In this document: in pieces, positions 1 through 12,809 of the stretch
Position numbering within the stretch: the stretch's first letter is position 1
How the letters are laid out: each line of letters opens with the position of its first letter
NCBI RefSeq assembly: GCF_026914285.1
Contig: NZ_CP113864.1
Span: 1,581,001 to 1,645,000 of the forward strand
Source: Caldicellulosiruptor naganoensis
GTDB taxonomy: Bacteria; Bacillota; Thermoanaerobacteria; Caldicellulosiruptorales; Caldicellulosiruptoraceae
Length of the DNA stretch: 64,000 nt
Direction of reading: 5' to 3'
Program-made: the position numbers and the translations under genes
Notes under the pieces: model-generated
What the model was told of the DNA's origin: nothing
What the model saw: the letters and a program-made list of their open reading frames with translations, nothing else
Databases searched by the model: none

Positions 1-1307
1 TTCCTTCAATTTCTCTAACCTCGGTCTTATACTAAATCTCTTCTTCCATCTCTTACCTTTATAACATTTTTCTCTGTGTTCACAACCATTACAAATATCT
101 TCACATTGATATACCTTCTCATAACTTACAAATCCTCTCTCATTTGCACTTATCTTCGGATATAAGTATTTCACCTTCTTACCAGCAGGACAAATATATG
201 CATCTTCTTCAGCTATGTACTCCCAGTTCCTTACATTGAAAATATCCTTCTTAAATCTTCTTGTCTGTTCCAAGTCAAATGTGTTATACTTAATGTAGCT
301 ATTTATGCCACATTCTTTCAGATGAAGGTAGTTTTCTTCAGACCCATAGCCACTGTCTGCTACAATGTTCTTTGGCATGAAACCTGTTATCTTCGTCACA
401 AGCTCAAGGTGTTCCTTTAGACAGACAGTGTCTGTGGGACTTTGGTGGATGCTAAAACCTATGACAAATCGGTTCTGTGTGCCGATTTGTACATTATACC
501 CGGGTTTTAGCATCCCATTTTTCATATGGTCATCCTTCATCCTCATAAATGTGGCATCATTGTCTGTTTTTGAAAAACTATTCCTGCCATTTAAGATCTG
601 CTCATAAGACTCATATTTCTTGAGTCTTAATACGCAGTTGTTTTGGAGAGTTTTTACAAGCTTTTTCACTCTCCTTTCTTTCCTTTTGCTCCCAAAGTTA
701 GCTTCTGCTATCTTTTGGGAGAGTTCTTCAACTTTTTGTTCAAGCTCTTGGCTATCATAATCAGCTTCTAAATTGACATCCAACTCGCCAAGAATTCTGT
801 CTTCTTCCTCATTTATCCTCTCTATTTCATTAAGAATTTCTCTTACTTTTTCTCTTAATTTCTTTTTGTATGTTCTTGTACTTCTTGCCCATACAAATGT
901 ATACTTGTTCGCATTTGCTTCAATCTTTGTCCCGTCAAGGTAGTAATACTCAAAGTTTACATACCCCAGTTTTACAAGAAGTTCAATAACTTGTGCGAAA
1001 ATCTCTTCAATGCAATCACCTATTATCTCTTTTCTGAATCTATTGATAGTTCTGAAATCAGGGGTTTGAAGTTTTGAAAGCCACATAAAGGTTATATTCT
1101 CTTGAAGTGCTTTTGCTATCTTTCTTGAAGAGTATATCCCCTGTATGTAAGCATAGATAAGTACTTTCAAAAGCATCAAAGGATGGTAGCTGGAAGTCCC
1201 ACCACCTTTGTATTTCTCTACTATGGTTGAGATATCTATTTTATCAATGATTTTATCGATTGCTCTTACTAGATGAGTTTGAGGGATAAAGGCTTCAGGG
1301 TCGATTG

Positions 1308-1337
1308 GCATTATTAATTGGTTGGGGTTATATTCTT
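1308..1337. repeat. 30-bp target-site duplication, left copy
   Basis: These 30 bases recur exactly at 3320-3349 on the other side of the IS. Both copies lie within the start of the IS1182-family transposase gene, and removing one copy plus the element restores its frame. Confidence 0.93.
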
Positions 1338-1417
1338 CTTGACTTTGTCAGTTTGAAGCTCAAAAAGCTTGGGAGGACTGGGATTGACAAAATATGGACC
1401 TCAATTTTGTCACTACA

Positions 1418-3121
1418 TCATTTGCTAATACCAATAAATTCTAAGCCTTCCTCATATGTCATGAAGTTTTTTGGACCCTTTATCTTCATTACATTCAGTA
1501 TATCTCCAGCTTCTCCCTCAATTTTTTGCTTTATCAAATATTTCTTCCCTTTTATCTCTATTTCAAAAAAGTTCATTGAATATATTGCTTCCATTATCCT
1601 TTCACTACTTATTCCTTTACCTTTTCTCCTCAAAATATATTCCAATGTCCTTTGCAGTAAAAATGCCAAAAAACATATCACAAAATGTCCTTTTATTCTG
1701 CTTTCTGTAAAGTGATATATCGGTCGCACTTCTAAACAGCTTTTCATTACTCTGAATGACTGTTCTATCTTCCATAAATCGTGATATGCTCCTAAAACCT
1801 CTTCTACATCCATATCCTTTTTGCTCGTTTGAATTGCATAATAACCGTCAAATTTCTCATCTCGTTTTATCGTTTCCTCATCCAATACATATTCTTCTGA
1901 TTTTGATTTCTTCTTCAAATATTTCCTTGCACCTTTCTTTTCTAAGGCTGTTATGCTTCCTTTGTTCTCTAAAAGCTCTTTGGCTTTTCTTACCAATCTC
2001 TCTCTGTCTTCTTTGTCTTTCTTGGCTCTCTTGCTTGAATACGTTATTATCAAATTCTCTTCTATTTTGAACTCTTTACCCTCTTCATCCTTGACAATAT
2101 TTGTTCTTTCCAATACCTTATATTTGAATTCATCACCATAAATTTCTTCAGCATTCAAACATCTTTTGCCATCAAGTCTTTTATATCCTTCTTCATTAAA
2201 AACTTCATCTAAAATTTCTTTACTTGCATTCTTTAATCTGCTTGCTACTATATAGTCGTACCCAGCTTCTTTTATCATCTTTAAATTTATTCTGCTGTTA
2301 AGCCCTTTGTCTGCTACTATTATTATCTTATCTATACTAAATTTTTCCTTCAGCTTCCTCAGTATCTTTACCATCGTCTTGCTATCTATCGTATTACCAG
2401 GAAAAAGTTCATACCCTATCGGTCTGCCTTCTTTGTCCACCAAAAGCCCTAATACAACTTGCACTTCATTTACCTTGTTGTCTTTGCTAAACCCAAAATT
2501 TTTAAGTTCATCCGCTCTACAACTCTCAAAGTATATTGTCGTCACATCATAAAACACTACATCAACTACCATCTTAAATAAGTCTTTATTTCTCTGATAC
2601 AGGTATGTCTCTAAATCTTCTTTTACACTGTCAAGAAAATCTAAACACCTGTACAATTGATTCAAATCTATATCCTCTTCAAATCCAAAATATTTGCTTC
2701 TCTGATGATAAGTTCTTAGTTTGCTCATTGGCTCTATCAATCTCTGTATGGTCATTAAAAAACTTACTTTGTCTACATCAAATTTTATCTTTCTCTCTTT
2801 TGCTGCTTTCCCTTTTAAAAACTTATCAATTTCAAGCTCCTGCCATAACTTTCTGTATACAATGTATCCCCAGTTTTTTACAACTGCATCCGAAATATCT
2901 TCTTCAGATTCAATAGTAACAGCTTTTGCATTCTCAGTAGTTGTTTCAGCGACAATATCAGATAGTTTTTTTACAATGTTTTTAAAAGCGGGGTCATCTT
3001 TGAGAATATCAAGTCTACCAAAGTTAAATAGTACTCTTTGCTTTACTTTACCATTTTCACGGTAATTTTCGACTAACCTAACATACTGATAACCGCCAGC
3101 ATTAGTAATTTTGACAAACAT
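1418..3121 (-). CDS. IS1634-family DDE transposase (copy A)
   Basis: This is the only gene of the element. A longer frame starts at 3160, but the ATG at 3119-3121 has AAGGAG seven bases upstream and gives the usual family N-terminus (MFVKITNAGGYQYVRL), so I prefer it (567 residues). The catalytic aspartates are visible in FYDVTTIYF and VADKGLNS. The family signature with the glutamate is YHDLWKIEQSFRVMKS, equivalent to Y-(2)-R/K-(3)-E-(6)-K of IS4-like enzymes. No frameshift or stop is seen, so it should be active. A consensus promoter lies directly upstream inside the element. Confidence 0.93.
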   Translation of the reverse strand: MFVKITNAGGYQYVRLVENYRENGKVKQRVLFNFGRLDILKDDPAFKNIVKKLSDIVAETTTENAKAVTIESEEDISDAVVKNWGYIVYRKLWQELEIDKFLKGKAAKERKIKFDVDKVSFLMTIQRLIEPMSKLRTYHQRSKYFGFEEDIDLNQLYRCLDFLDSVKEDLETYLYQRNKDLFKMVVDVVFYDVTTIYFESCRADELKNFGFSKDNKVNEVQVVLGLLVDKEGRPIGYELFPGNTIDSKTMVKILRKLKEKFSIDKIIIVADKGLNSRINLKMIKEAGYDYIVASRLKNASKEILDEVFNEEGYKRLDGKRCLNAEEIYGDEFKYKVLERTNIVKDEEGKEFKIEENLIITYSSKRAKKDKEDRERLVRKAKELLENKGSITALEKKGARKYLKKKSKSEEYVLDEETIKRDEKFDGYYAIQTSKKDMDVEEVLGAYHDLWKIEQSFRVMKSCLEVRPIYHFTESRIKGHFVICFLAFLLQRTLEYILRRKGKGISSERIMEAIYSMNFFEIEIKGKKYLIKQKIEGEAGDILNVMKIKGPKNFMTYEEGLEFIGISK

Positions 3122-3150
3122 ATGGCAACTCCTTGAAGATAGTTTGTTAT

Positions 3151-3179
3151 ATTGTACCACAAAATATTTAAAAAGTCAA
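3151..3179 (-). promoter_or_regulatory. sigma-A type promoter of transposase copy A
   Basis: On the minus strand TTGACT (3174-3179) and TACAAT (3151-3156) are separated by 17 bp. The same promoter occurs in copy B at 36745-36773. Confidence 0.8.
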
Positions 3180-3319
3180 GCAAATTCAGTATATATTAAG
3201 CTAAAATTTGTCCCTACATTTTTTAAAATTTTTTATTTTTCTCTTCTTGAAACCCGCATAAATTAAGACTTTGTTATTTTTTGTTAGCTCAAAAACACCT
3301 CTTAACTGACAAAGTCAAG

Positions 3320-3349
3320 GCATTATTAATTGGTTGGGGTTATATTCTT
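3320..3349. repeat. 30-bp target-site duplication, right copy
   Basis: Exact repeat of 1308-1337, immediately outside the right end of the IS. It contains codons 11-20 of the interrupted IS1182-family transposase. Confidence 0.93.
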
Positions 3350-3456
3350 TGAAGACTATTTTATCATGTTTGCGTGGCATATTAATCCTCCTTATGTAAT
3401 CATTTCTGAGATATTATATCATAAATATCTTACAATGTAAATACAGTAAAAATAAA

Positions 3457-3488
3457 GAGGCTGTCACCTCATCTTTTTAGACAGCCTC
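3457..3488 (-). terminator. Terminator downstream of cysK
   Basis: A 9-bp perfect stem (GAGGCTGTC / GACAGCCTC) with a 14-nt loop is followed on the minus strand by TTTATTTTT. It lies 8 bases past the cysK stop. Confidence 0.8.
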
Positions 3489-3496
3489 GAAATTTT

Positions 3497-4423
3497 TTAT
3501 ATATTCACATTAAATAAATCCGTTGACAAATACCTCTCACCTGTGTCAGGAAGAAGAACAACAATCATCTTCTTTTTATTTTCGCTCCTTTTTGCAACCT
3601 CAACTGCTGCATATAAAGCTGCACCTGATGAGATTCCAACCAAAATCCCTTCTTCTCTTGCTAAGTACCTTGCCATCTCAAAAGCATCCTCAGATTTTAC
3701 CTTTATTATCTGGTCATAAATCTTTGTGTTTAAAACCTTTGGTACAAACCCAGCACCAATCCCTTGTATCTTGTGAGGTCTTGGCATCTCGCCTGATAAT
3801 ACTGCAGACTCAAAAGGTTCAACTGCAACAATTTTCACAGTTGGCTTTCTTTCTTTTAACACTTCCCCAACACCTGTAATTGTTCCACCTGTGCCAACAC
3901 CTGCAACAAATATGTCAACCTGACCGTTTGTGTCATTCCAAATCTCAAGCGCAGTCGTTCTTCTGTGAATTTCTGGGTTTGCTAAATTTTCAAACTGCTG
4001 AGGCATAAAAGCGTTAGGAGTTGAGTTGTAAATCTCGAAAGCTTTTTCAATTGCACCTTTCATTCCCTTTTCACCAGGTGTCAAAACAATCTCTGCACCA
4101 TATGCCCTAAGAAGCTTTCTTCTTTCAATGCTCATTGTCTCTGGCATGGTCAAAATCAGCTTGTAGCCTTTTACAGCGCATACCATCGCAAGAGCAATAC
4201 CTGTATTGCCACTTGTTGGCTCAATGATCACTGTGTCTTTGTTAATCAGACCCCTTTTTTCAGCATCCTCAATCATTGCAAGGCCAATCCTGTCTTTTAC
4301 ACTTCCGCCAGGATTGAAATACTCTATCTTTGCAACGATTTCAGCATCAAGCTCTTTTGAAAGCTTGTTTAGTCTCACAAGCGGTGTCCTTCCAATAAGT
4401 TCGGTTATATTGTTGTAAATCAT
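3497..4423 (-). CDS. cysK: Cysteine synthase (O-acetylserine sulfhydrylase)
   Basis: The enzyme makes L-cysteine from O-acetylserine and sulfide using pyridoxal phosphate, in the cytoplasm. The protein has 308 residues, normal for the CysK family. Lys43 in NPGGSVKDR is the expected Schiff-base lysine. [10 protein letters not shown] near residue 70 is the substrate-binding loop and [10 protein letters not shown] the phosphate-binding loop. The C-terminal GISSGAAL segment is also typical. The gene stands alone, with its own consensus promoter upstream and a hairpin terminator downstream. CysM-type O-phosphoserine or cystathionine synthase specificity cannot be excluded, but the short length without a regulatory domain favours CysK. 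Confidence 0.95.
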   Translation of the reverse strand: MIYNNITELIGRTPLVRLNKLSKELDAEIVAKIEYFNPGGSVKDRIGLAMIEDAEKRGLINKDTVIIEPTSGNTGIALAMVCAVKGYKLILTMPETMSIERRKLLRAYGAEIVLTPGEKGMKGAIEKAFEIYNSTPNAFMPQQFENLANPEIHRRTTALEIWNDTNGQVDIFVAGVGTGGTITGVGEVLKERKPTVKIVAVEPFESAVLSGEMPRPHKIQGIGAGFVPKVLNTKIYDQIIKVKSEDAFEMARYLAREEGILVGISSGAALYAAVEVAKRSENKKKMIVVLLPDTGERYLSTDLFNVNI

Positions 4424-4466
4424 TTATATACCCCCAATTCCAATCGAAATAGTCGGCTTTTATTTT

Positions 4467-4495
4467 ATTATACAACTTTTTTATTACTATGTCAA
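4467..4495 (-). promoter_or_regulatory. sigma-A type promoter of cysK
   Basis: TTGACA (4490-4495) and TATAAT (4467-4472) on the minus strand are separated by 17 bp, a full consensus match. The leader to the ATG is short and shows no T-box or S-box structure. Confidence 0.88.
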
Positions 4496-4515
4496 AAAAA
4501 ATTAAAAAGGCAGTT

Positions 4516-4824
4516 TTAATTTCCCTGAGATTTTGAAATCTCTTCTCTTACAATTTCTCTTATTCTTTCTTCTGTTAAAATTTCAGACTTTGTAGCAAGG
4601 TTCATCTTATTCAGAATATTTTCAACCTGCTTTGAAATATACTCATTTAATTCCTTTTTCTGCTCTTCACCTTTTTCCATTATTTTTTGAATTATTTCTT
4701 GTATCTCATTTTTACCAATCTCACCTTTCTCAGCCAGCTCATTTACAATCTTCTCCACCTTTTCCTTAGAGAGTGCAAACACACCAAGTCCAATGTTGAT
4801 AAGCTTTTCCAAAAGGTCCTTCAT
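4516..4824 (-). CDS. Phasin-like small helical protein
   Basis: The protein has 102 residues and is almost entirely helical and charged, with a short hydrophobic start (LINIGLGVFALS) followed by heptad-like Lys/Glu repeats. This matches the small phasin-like (polyhydroxyalkanoate granule-associated type) family often found next to AarF/UbiB genes in Bacillota. It follows the aarF-like gene by 19 bases and is probably in the same operon. A true role in polyhydroxyalkanoate granules is doubtful here, since no synthase is nearby. A membrane- or lipid-associated partner of the AarF protein is my inference. Confidence 0.6.
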   Translation of the reverse strand: MKDLLEKLINIGLGVFALSKEKVEKIVNELAEKGEIGKNEIQEIIQKIMEKGEEQKKELNEYISKQVENILNKMNLATKSEILTEERIREIVREEISKSQGN

Positions 4825-4843
4825 TCTTTACACCTCCACAAAC

Positions 4844-6487
4844 TTACTTTTCTTTTCTGATAATCATTAAAAGCATGACAATGATAAGACCAATCAATAT
4901 TAATATACCCAATCTTAAAGCCCATAAATACCAAGCCGACAAAATTGTTTTATATAAAGCTGGAGATAAAAGACCTCCAACTGTCATCCCTGCAATTATT
5001 ATACTCACAGAAAGAAGTATAATCGAAAGTGAAAATTTATTTGCAAGTCTTTCAATTCTCTGCAGCACTTTATCTAAACCCTTTAGTTCAATATTTAACG
5101 TAAGATCTTCATTTTCAAGTTTATCAAGAATTGTCTCAGTCTTTTTAGGAAGAAACTCGAACAGGTCAAAGTAAGAAAATAACAGATTAAGGATATTTGT
5201 AAGTCTTAGTTTTGACAATCTATTCTTCAAAATTAGCCTCTTTACATAAGGCAAAATTGCTTCTAAGATATTTAAATCAACTTTTAAAATTGCTATGCTA
5301 TTTTCAAGGAGACTCAAAGTTCTGCCAAGTAAAACAAGTTGCTCAGGAATTTTTAGCTTATATTTAAATGTGAGCTTAAACACATCATTAAAGATTTCCG
5401 CAATTTTAATTGAAACAATAGGCTGGTTGATATAGTGATTAACTATACTCTCAACTTCCTTGTAAAACTTGTTGGCATCAATACCTCTGCCAATTATCCC
5501 AAGCTCTTTAAACGCCTTTATTGCCATCTTCTTGTCATTTAGAACTATTCCAAGCAGCAAATTTGAAAGGTTTTCTTTGTCTTGACTGCCGAGTCTTCCT
5601 ATCATACCAAAATCTACAAAAGCGATGTTATGGTCGTTTGTAATTAAAATATTGCCTGGATGAGGGTCGGCATGGAATATTCCAATTTCAAATATTTGCG
5701 ATAGATAAAGATTTATAAGCTTTTTACCAAGCTTTAATCTCTCGTTTTGTGAAAGAGAGTCAATATCAAGAGTATTCAAGGTTTTTGCTTCAATAAAACT
5801 TGTAACTAAAACCTTATCTGACGAAAGTTCTTCATAAACATCTGGAATGATAACTTCTTTGTTAGATAGAGCTTTTTTGAGCTTTTTGATATTGTTCTGT
5901 TCAAACCTAAAATCAATCTCATGCAAAAGAACATTTGCAAGCTCATTTACAATGTCAGAAAAGCTTACAATACCTTTAACTGGTGAATATCTGTCTAAGA
6001 TGGATGTGAGTTTCCTCAATATTTCTATATCAGTCTTAACTTCATCATCAATATTCGGTCTTCTAACCTTTATAGCTACTTTTTTGCCATTTACATATCC
6101 GACATGTACCTGACCAATTGACGCTGTTGCAATTGGGCGTGTTTCAATGTGTTCAACCTTATTTAGCAAATTCTCCTCTTCTAATATCTTTTTTACTTCT
6201 TCAAAAGAAAAGGGTCTTACATTTTCTTGTAGCTTCTTTAGCTCAACAACAATATCTTCTGGCACCAAATCAGGTCTGTTTGCAAGTAGCTGACCCATCT
6301 TGATAAATGTTGTGCCAAGCTCTTCTAAAGCGTTTCTTAGTCTTACTCCTCTGTTTATTCTGTTTTCAGAAAATCTTTTAAATCGCACAAGTGGGGTGTT
6401 GCTAAATACATACCCAAATCCATGTTTTACAAATACATTTGTGATATGCTTTAGCCTATTGATTCTCCTTTTTCTTGCGTTTGTCAA
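4844..6487 (-). CDS. AarF/UbiB-family atypical kinase (ABC1/ADCK)
   Basis: This 547-residue protein belongs to the atypical kinases that support quinone or isoprenoid lipid functions. KMGQ (residues 63-66) is the family's KxGQ motif. An Ala-rich loop (ATASIGQVHVG) replaces the normal Gly-rich loop, followed by VAIKVRRP with the ATP-binding lysine. HADPHPGNI and VDFGM are the catalytic and metal-binding motifs. Two hydrophobic segments at the C-terminus (about 490-540) should anchor it in the membrane. The start is TTG, with GGAG located in the last codons of ligA. It lies between ligA and the phasin-like gene. The substrate is unknown. Confidence 0.88.
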   Translation of the reverse strand: MTNARKRRINRLKHITNVFVKHGFGYVFSNTPLVRFKRFSENRINRGVRLRNALEELGTTFIKMGQLLANRPDLVPEDIVVELKKLQENVRPFSFEEVKKILEEENLLNKVEHIETRPIATASIGQVHVGYVNGKKVAIKVRRPNIDDEVKTDIEILRKLTSILDRYSPVKGIVSFSDIVNELANVLLHEIDFRFEQNNIKKLKKALSNKEVIIPDVYEELSSDKVLVTSFIEAKTLNTLDIDSLSQNERLKLGKKLINLYLSQIFEIGIFHADPHPGNILITNDHNIAFVDFGMIGRLGSQDKENLSNLLLGIVLNDKKMAIKAFKELGIIGRGIDANKFYKEVESIVNHYINQPIVSIKIAEIFNDVFKLTFKYKLKIPEQLVLLGRTLSLLENSIAILKVDLNILEAILPYVKRLILKNRLSKLRLTNILNLLFSYFDLFEFLPKKTETILDKLENEDLTLNIELKGLDKVLQRIERLANKFSLSIILLSVSIIIAGMTVGGLLSPALYKTILSAWYLWALRLGILILIGLIIVMLLMIIRKEK

Positions 6488-6493
6488 TAAACT

Positions 6494-9643
<3,150 letters not shown>

Positions 9644-9650
<7 letters not shown>

Positions 9651-10306
9651 TTACTTAAAACCTCCTCAATCATCTGTAAGACCTTTTTTTCTTCTGAAAA
9701 ATCTTTTTCATTTTCTTTCTTCATCTCTGCTATTTTTCTCAGTTTCTCCTTTTTTCTCAAAAGATATTCTAATGACTCCTTGCTCCTGCCCTGGATATGT
9801 CTTCCTACATATATGTCAATGTCTGAATATTCAAGTTCACTCGACTTTTCTGTTTTCATTATTATATAGAATTTTTCTTTATCATTTACAATGATTTCTT
9901 CACTTATATCAAATCCATTCTCAAAAAGCCATCTTCTTAAAAGTTCTATATCCTTCATTGGTTGTAAAACGAGCTTTGTGTTTTTAACTTTGTCTTTAGC
10001 AGAAGACAAAATACTTAAGATTGTATCTCCACCCATTCCAGCAATAACAGCTTGGTCAACTGGTTCTCTAATTGGTTCAAAGCCATTTCCCACAAAAAAC
10101 TCTATCTTCTCAAAAACCCCTTCTTTTTTTGAAAGCTCAATTGCTTTTTGAAGAGGGTTTGGATTTATATCGACTGCAAATGCCTTTTTGGCAACCTCTC
10201 TTTTTATTGCCTCAACAGCAACATAGCCATGGTCACAGCCAATGTCAGCAAGTGTGTTGCACTTTTCTAAAACTTTTAAGATTGTTTCTATTCGTTTAGA
10301 GTACAC
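9644..10306 (-). CDS. trmK: tRNA (adenine22-N1)-methyltransferase
   Basis: TrmK methylates A22 of tRNA with S-adenosylmethionine. The 220-residue protein has the class I SAM-binding motif ADIGCDHGYVAVEA (motif I), the acidic AVDINPNPL (motif II), and AVIAGMGGDTI, the family's replacement for a catalytic NPPY. A C-terminal coiled coil (about 170-220) is typical. The start is GTG with AAGGA upstream. It is followed by the overlapping Nif3-family gene. A TTGACA box upstream near 10360 suggests a promoter, but no convincing -10 box was found at the right distance. Confidence 0.92.
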
Positions 10307-10412
10307 TTTTCTCTTTCCTTCTCTTCATGTTTTAAAAAATCTTCTAATAACAATTATAATTTTTGTCAATAATAATATCAAACTTTTGTTAAAAAAGAAG
10401 AGTGTACGAAAA

Positions 10413-10565
10413 ATGAAAAAATCCAAAGATTTTGAAAATGATAAAGAGACATTTCAAAATTTCCTCCATACAAATAATGCAGGTTTGCGCGATAACATTA
10501 CAACTACTATTGAAAAACAGAACCAGCCAATTTTTAAAAAATCAGAAGAAAAAAAGAGGTTGTGA
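10413..10565 (+). CDS. Possible small ORF (50 residues)
   Basis: An ATG-initiated, highly charged ORF (MKKSKDFEND...SEEKKRL) ends inside the left arm of the terminator hairpin at 10554-10583. The upstream sequence AAAAAAGAAGAGTG is at best a weak ribosome site, and no promoter is obvious on this strand. It has no recognisable domain. The hairpin is symmetric enough to end a plus-strand transcript too, which is the main reason to list it. It may be chance. Confidence 0.22.
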   Translation: MKKSKDFENDKETFQNFLHTNNAGLRDNITTTIEKQNQPIFKKSEEKKRL

Positions 10566-10583
10566 TATTTTACACAACCTCTT
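10554..10583 (-). terminator. Terminator overlapping the stop of the glycosyltransferase-pair operon
   Basis: An 11-bp perfect stem (AAGAGGTTGTG / CACAACCTCTT) with an 8-nt loop is followed on the minus strand by a T-rich run. The stop codon of the gene ending at 10570 lies in the loop. Confidence 0.85.
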
Positions 10584-11652
10584 TGCTCTTTTCTTCACTT
10601 TTTATCAAATCTTCAATGCAAAGTCTTGCTAAAAGGTAGCAAATTGTAGACTCTGCACCTTGGTTTTGATTTATTCCATCTTCTTCAATTCCATCTCTGC
10701 ACCCGCCAGTCTTTTCATCATATAAAGGTTGCTTATGGATATTTTCACCTAAAAACCATTTAAATGCTTTTAGTGCTTTTTCTTTGTATTCCTTATCTTC
10801 GGTAATCTTGTATGCCTCTGTATATGCAAGTACACAGTCACATGCATCTATTGGCTGCTCATCAAAGTATGGACGCTCTTTCCCCTTTTCATACCAGCCT
10901 CTGTTACCAATCACGCGCAAAATACCATTTTCAAATAAAATGGTTGTAAGAAAATCAAGTGACTCTTTTGCAACCTTTAGATACTTTTCTTTTTCAGTTA
11001 CCGCAAATGCCCTGAAAAGTGCATAAGGAATGATTGCGTTTGCATATGTGAGTTTGTCAGAAAACCATTTCCAATTTTCATCGGAATGTTTTCTGTAAAG
11101 GTTAAGAAGTTTTTCAGAGAGGACTTCTAAGTATATCTTTGCCTCATTTGAAAATTCTTTAATGTCATGCAGCATAGACAAAGCTATAATTGCATATGCC
11201 ATACTGATAGGATACTTTAATTCAAGGACATTTCTAAGTGATCGCTTCAACATTACATATGAGAGCTCTTTGATGCTGCTGTCAAGCACATCAGAGGAAT
11301 AGACATAAGAGAGGGCTATGAGTGACCTTGCAAAACAGTCCTCTGTTCCTTTTTCGTCAATGAAAACTCTTGAGTAGTTCATAAAGTTTCTGAAATACCC
11401 ATCATCGGTATAGCTATTGTATAAAAATGCCATATATCTGTAAACCAAATCCAAGTAAGCTTTGTCACCTGTCTTTTCATAAAGCCTTAGCGCAACAATT
11501 AAAGCTCTTGCGTTGTCATCCGTTGTATATCCTTCTTTGTAGTTTGGCACAGAAAATTTGGCATGCTGTAAAATACCGGTTGAATCTGTCATCCTAAACA
11601 AATGCCTTGTATTCAGAGAAGGTAGGGCAAGCCGCTTTATTCCCTTCTTCAT
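10570..11652 (-). CDS. (alpha/alpha)6-barrel glycosidase-like protein
   Basis: The 360-residue protein has no signal peptide and shows repeated helical hairpins with aromatic-acid patterns (TTDDNARALIVALRLYEKTG, EDCFARSLIALSYVY, DEQPIDACDCVLAYTEAY, NQNQGAESTICYLLARL). These resemble six-hairpin glycosidases and glycan phosphorylases. TTDDNAR and NQGAEST look like active-site strings. It overlaps the upstream glycosyltransferase gene by ATGA, so the two are translationally coupled. Such pairs occur in other bacteria as a glycosyltransferase with an uncharacterised barrel protein, or as a fusion. The sugar and reaction are unknown; an intracellular oligosaccharide or glycolipid route is an inference. 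Confidence 0.6.
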   Translation of the reverse strand: MKKGIKRLALPSLNTRHLFRMTDSTGILQHAKFSVPNYKEGYTTDDNARALIVALRLYEKTGDKAYLDLVYRYMAFLYNSYTDDGYFRNFMNYSRVFIDEKGTEDCFARSLIALSYVYSSDVLDSSIKELSYVMLKRSLRNVLELKYPISMAYAIIALSMLHDIKEFSNEAKIYLEVLSEKLLNLYRKHSDENWKWFSDKLTYANAIIPYALFRAFAVTEKEKYLKVAKESLDFLTTILFENGILRVIGNRGWYEKGKERPYFDEQPIDACDCVLAYTEAYKITEDKEYKEKALKAFKWFLGENIHKQPLYDEKTGGCRDGIEEDGINQNQGAESTICYLLARLCIEDLIKSEEKSKEVV

Positions 11653-12809
11653 GCTATCACCCCAACCTTCTTATTTAGCTCTACCACATCATAAAATATA
11701 TCAATCATCCTCTTTGCAACATTGTGCCAGTACATTTCTTTTCCAATCTCTAAAGTCTTTCTCTCAATCTCTTTTCTGAGCTTTTCATCCCTCAAGAGAG
11801 TGATAATAGCATCTGCAATGGAATGAGCATCTTCAAACTCAACAAGCATTCCTCTTCCATCAGAGAGCATTTCCTTTGCGTAAGTGTATGGTGTTGAAAC
11901 TATTGCCTTGCCAGATCCAATTGCATATGCCAGCGTTCCTGATACCGCCTGCTCCCTCCCTATGTAAGGAGTGAGGTAGATATCAGACAGGCGCAGATAT
12001 TCCATTATCTCTCTTTTTGTAAGATATTTGTCAACGAATATCACATTGTTTTCTAATTTTAATTCTCTTACCAAATTTACAAGCTTGTCTCTGTACTCTT
12101 CACCTTTTATCCTCTTTATATTTGGATGTGTCTGACCTAAAATCAAGTATACTGCCTCTGGAAATTCTCTTCTTACCTTGTCCATGGCTTGTATAGCATA
12201 CTCCAAACCTTTTCCAGGACTGATTAGTCCAAATGTGCTTATAACCTTCTTTCCATCAAGATTATATTTCTTCTTTAAGGTTTCTTTATCTTCTAATTCC
12301 ATATATGGTACTCCATGGTGAACTATTTCTATTTTTTCTTCCTCAATGTCGTACACATTCATCAATATCTCTTTTGTTGTCTTTGCCATAGTAATTACTT
12401 TGTAACTTGCATCAGCAAGCTTTTTGAGTATCTCAAACTGTTTTGCTGTTGGATTTTTCAAAACTGTGTGGAATGTGGTAATGATTGGCTTTCTGATAAG
12501 CTTTACAAATGGAACTATATAATCTCCATCTTCCCCACCAAATATACCATACTCATGCTCAATTATAACAACATCTATATCTGACATATTGATTAAATTA
12601 GCAGCCTTTACATAATTTGAAAATTTATCTTGATTTATATCATATAAGACTCTATTGTCATAAAGATGTTTGTCTTTGCTAAGTGCAATTACATAACAAT
12701 GTCTTACATCATTATATTTTTCAATTGCATTTACCAAATCTTGTGTAAATGTGGCAATACCACATTCTCTTGGGGGATAAGTGCTTACAAAAACTGGTTT
12801 GATAGACAC
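11649..12809 (-). CDS. Glycosyltransferase family 4 protein
   Basis: The protein has 386 residues and a GT-B fold. The N-terminal domain starts with STYPPRECGIATFTQDLVNAI, a nucleotide-sugar enzyme signature. The C-terminal domain carries STFGLISPGKGLEYAIQAM, DIYLTPYIGREQAVSGTLAYAIGSGKAIVST, and the donor-binding E-(7)-E region typical of GT4 enzymes. The start is GTG with GGGAGGG upstream. It is coupled by ATGA to the barrel protein downstream, with which it probably shares a substrate. Donor and acceptor cannot be told from sequence. Confidence 0.85.
   Translation of the reverse strand: MSIKPVFVSTYPPRECGIATFTQDLVNAIEKYNDVRHCYVIALSKDKHLYDNRVLYDINQDKFSNYVKAANLINMSDIDVVIIEHEYGIFGGEDGDYIVPFVKLIRKPIITTFHTVLKNPTAKQFEILKKLADASYKVITMAKTTKEILMNVYDIEEEKIEIVHHGVPYMELEDKETLKKKYNLDGKKVISTFGLISPGKGLEYAIQAMDKVRREFPEAVYLILGQTHPNIKRIKGEEYRDKLVNLVRELKLENNVIFVDKYLTKREIMEYLRLSDIYLTPYIGREQAVSGTLAYAIGSGKAIVSTPYTYAKEMLSDGRGMLVEFEDAHSIADAIITLLRDEKLRKEIERKTLEIGKEMYWHNVAKRMIDIFYDVVELNKKVGVIA

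Larger units (their letters stand above)
1338..3319 (-). mobile_element. IS1634-family insertion sequence, copy A (1982 bp)
   Basis: The ends are inverted repeats; both begin CTTGACTTTGTCAGTT when read inward (16 bp exact). The element holds one transposase gene and is flanked by a 30-bp direct repeat. The copy at 34932-36913 has the same length, orientation and apparently the same sequence: reading frames on both strands translate identically in the two copies. Long, variable target duplications are a known property of the IS1634 group. Here the element sits inside another transposase gene, so this is a nested insertion. Identity of the copies points to recent transposition. Confidence 0.95.
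1..3380 (-). pseudogene. IS1182-family transposase, split by an IS insertion and cut by the window edge
   Basis: The ATG at 3378-3380 has a GGAGG ribosome site just upstream. The first 20 codons run to 3320, and the reading frame then resumes at 1307 and stays open to base 1, giving about 455 codons if the insertion and one copy of the target duplication are removed. The rejoined protein begins MPRKHDKIVFKEYNPNQL and has the typical order of this family: an N-terminal segment with YSSRKIA and TPDFRTINRFR, then YYLDGTKIEANA and VADSGYGSEENY, which supply the first two acidic residues of the DDE site. A Cys-rich stretch follows near the window start. The third acidic residue would lie outside the window. 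The frame is otherwise undamaged, so the gene was probably intact until the IS1634-family element landed in it. Confidence 0.88.

Noticed and set aside
365-607. Plus-strand ORFs inside the transposase regions (for example 365-607, 1305-1715, 2721-3065 and their copies in the second IS)
   Set aside because: They are opposite-strand shadows of intact transposase frames, with no ribosome sites.
3457-3488. Terminal inverted repeat of the IS1182-family element
   Set aside because: The stem sits directly after cysK with a T run on the minus strand, so a cysK terminator explains it fully.
4424-4466. T-box or S-box leader for cysK
   Set aside because: The stretch between the -10 box and ATG is too short and has no conserved T-box or S-box motifs.
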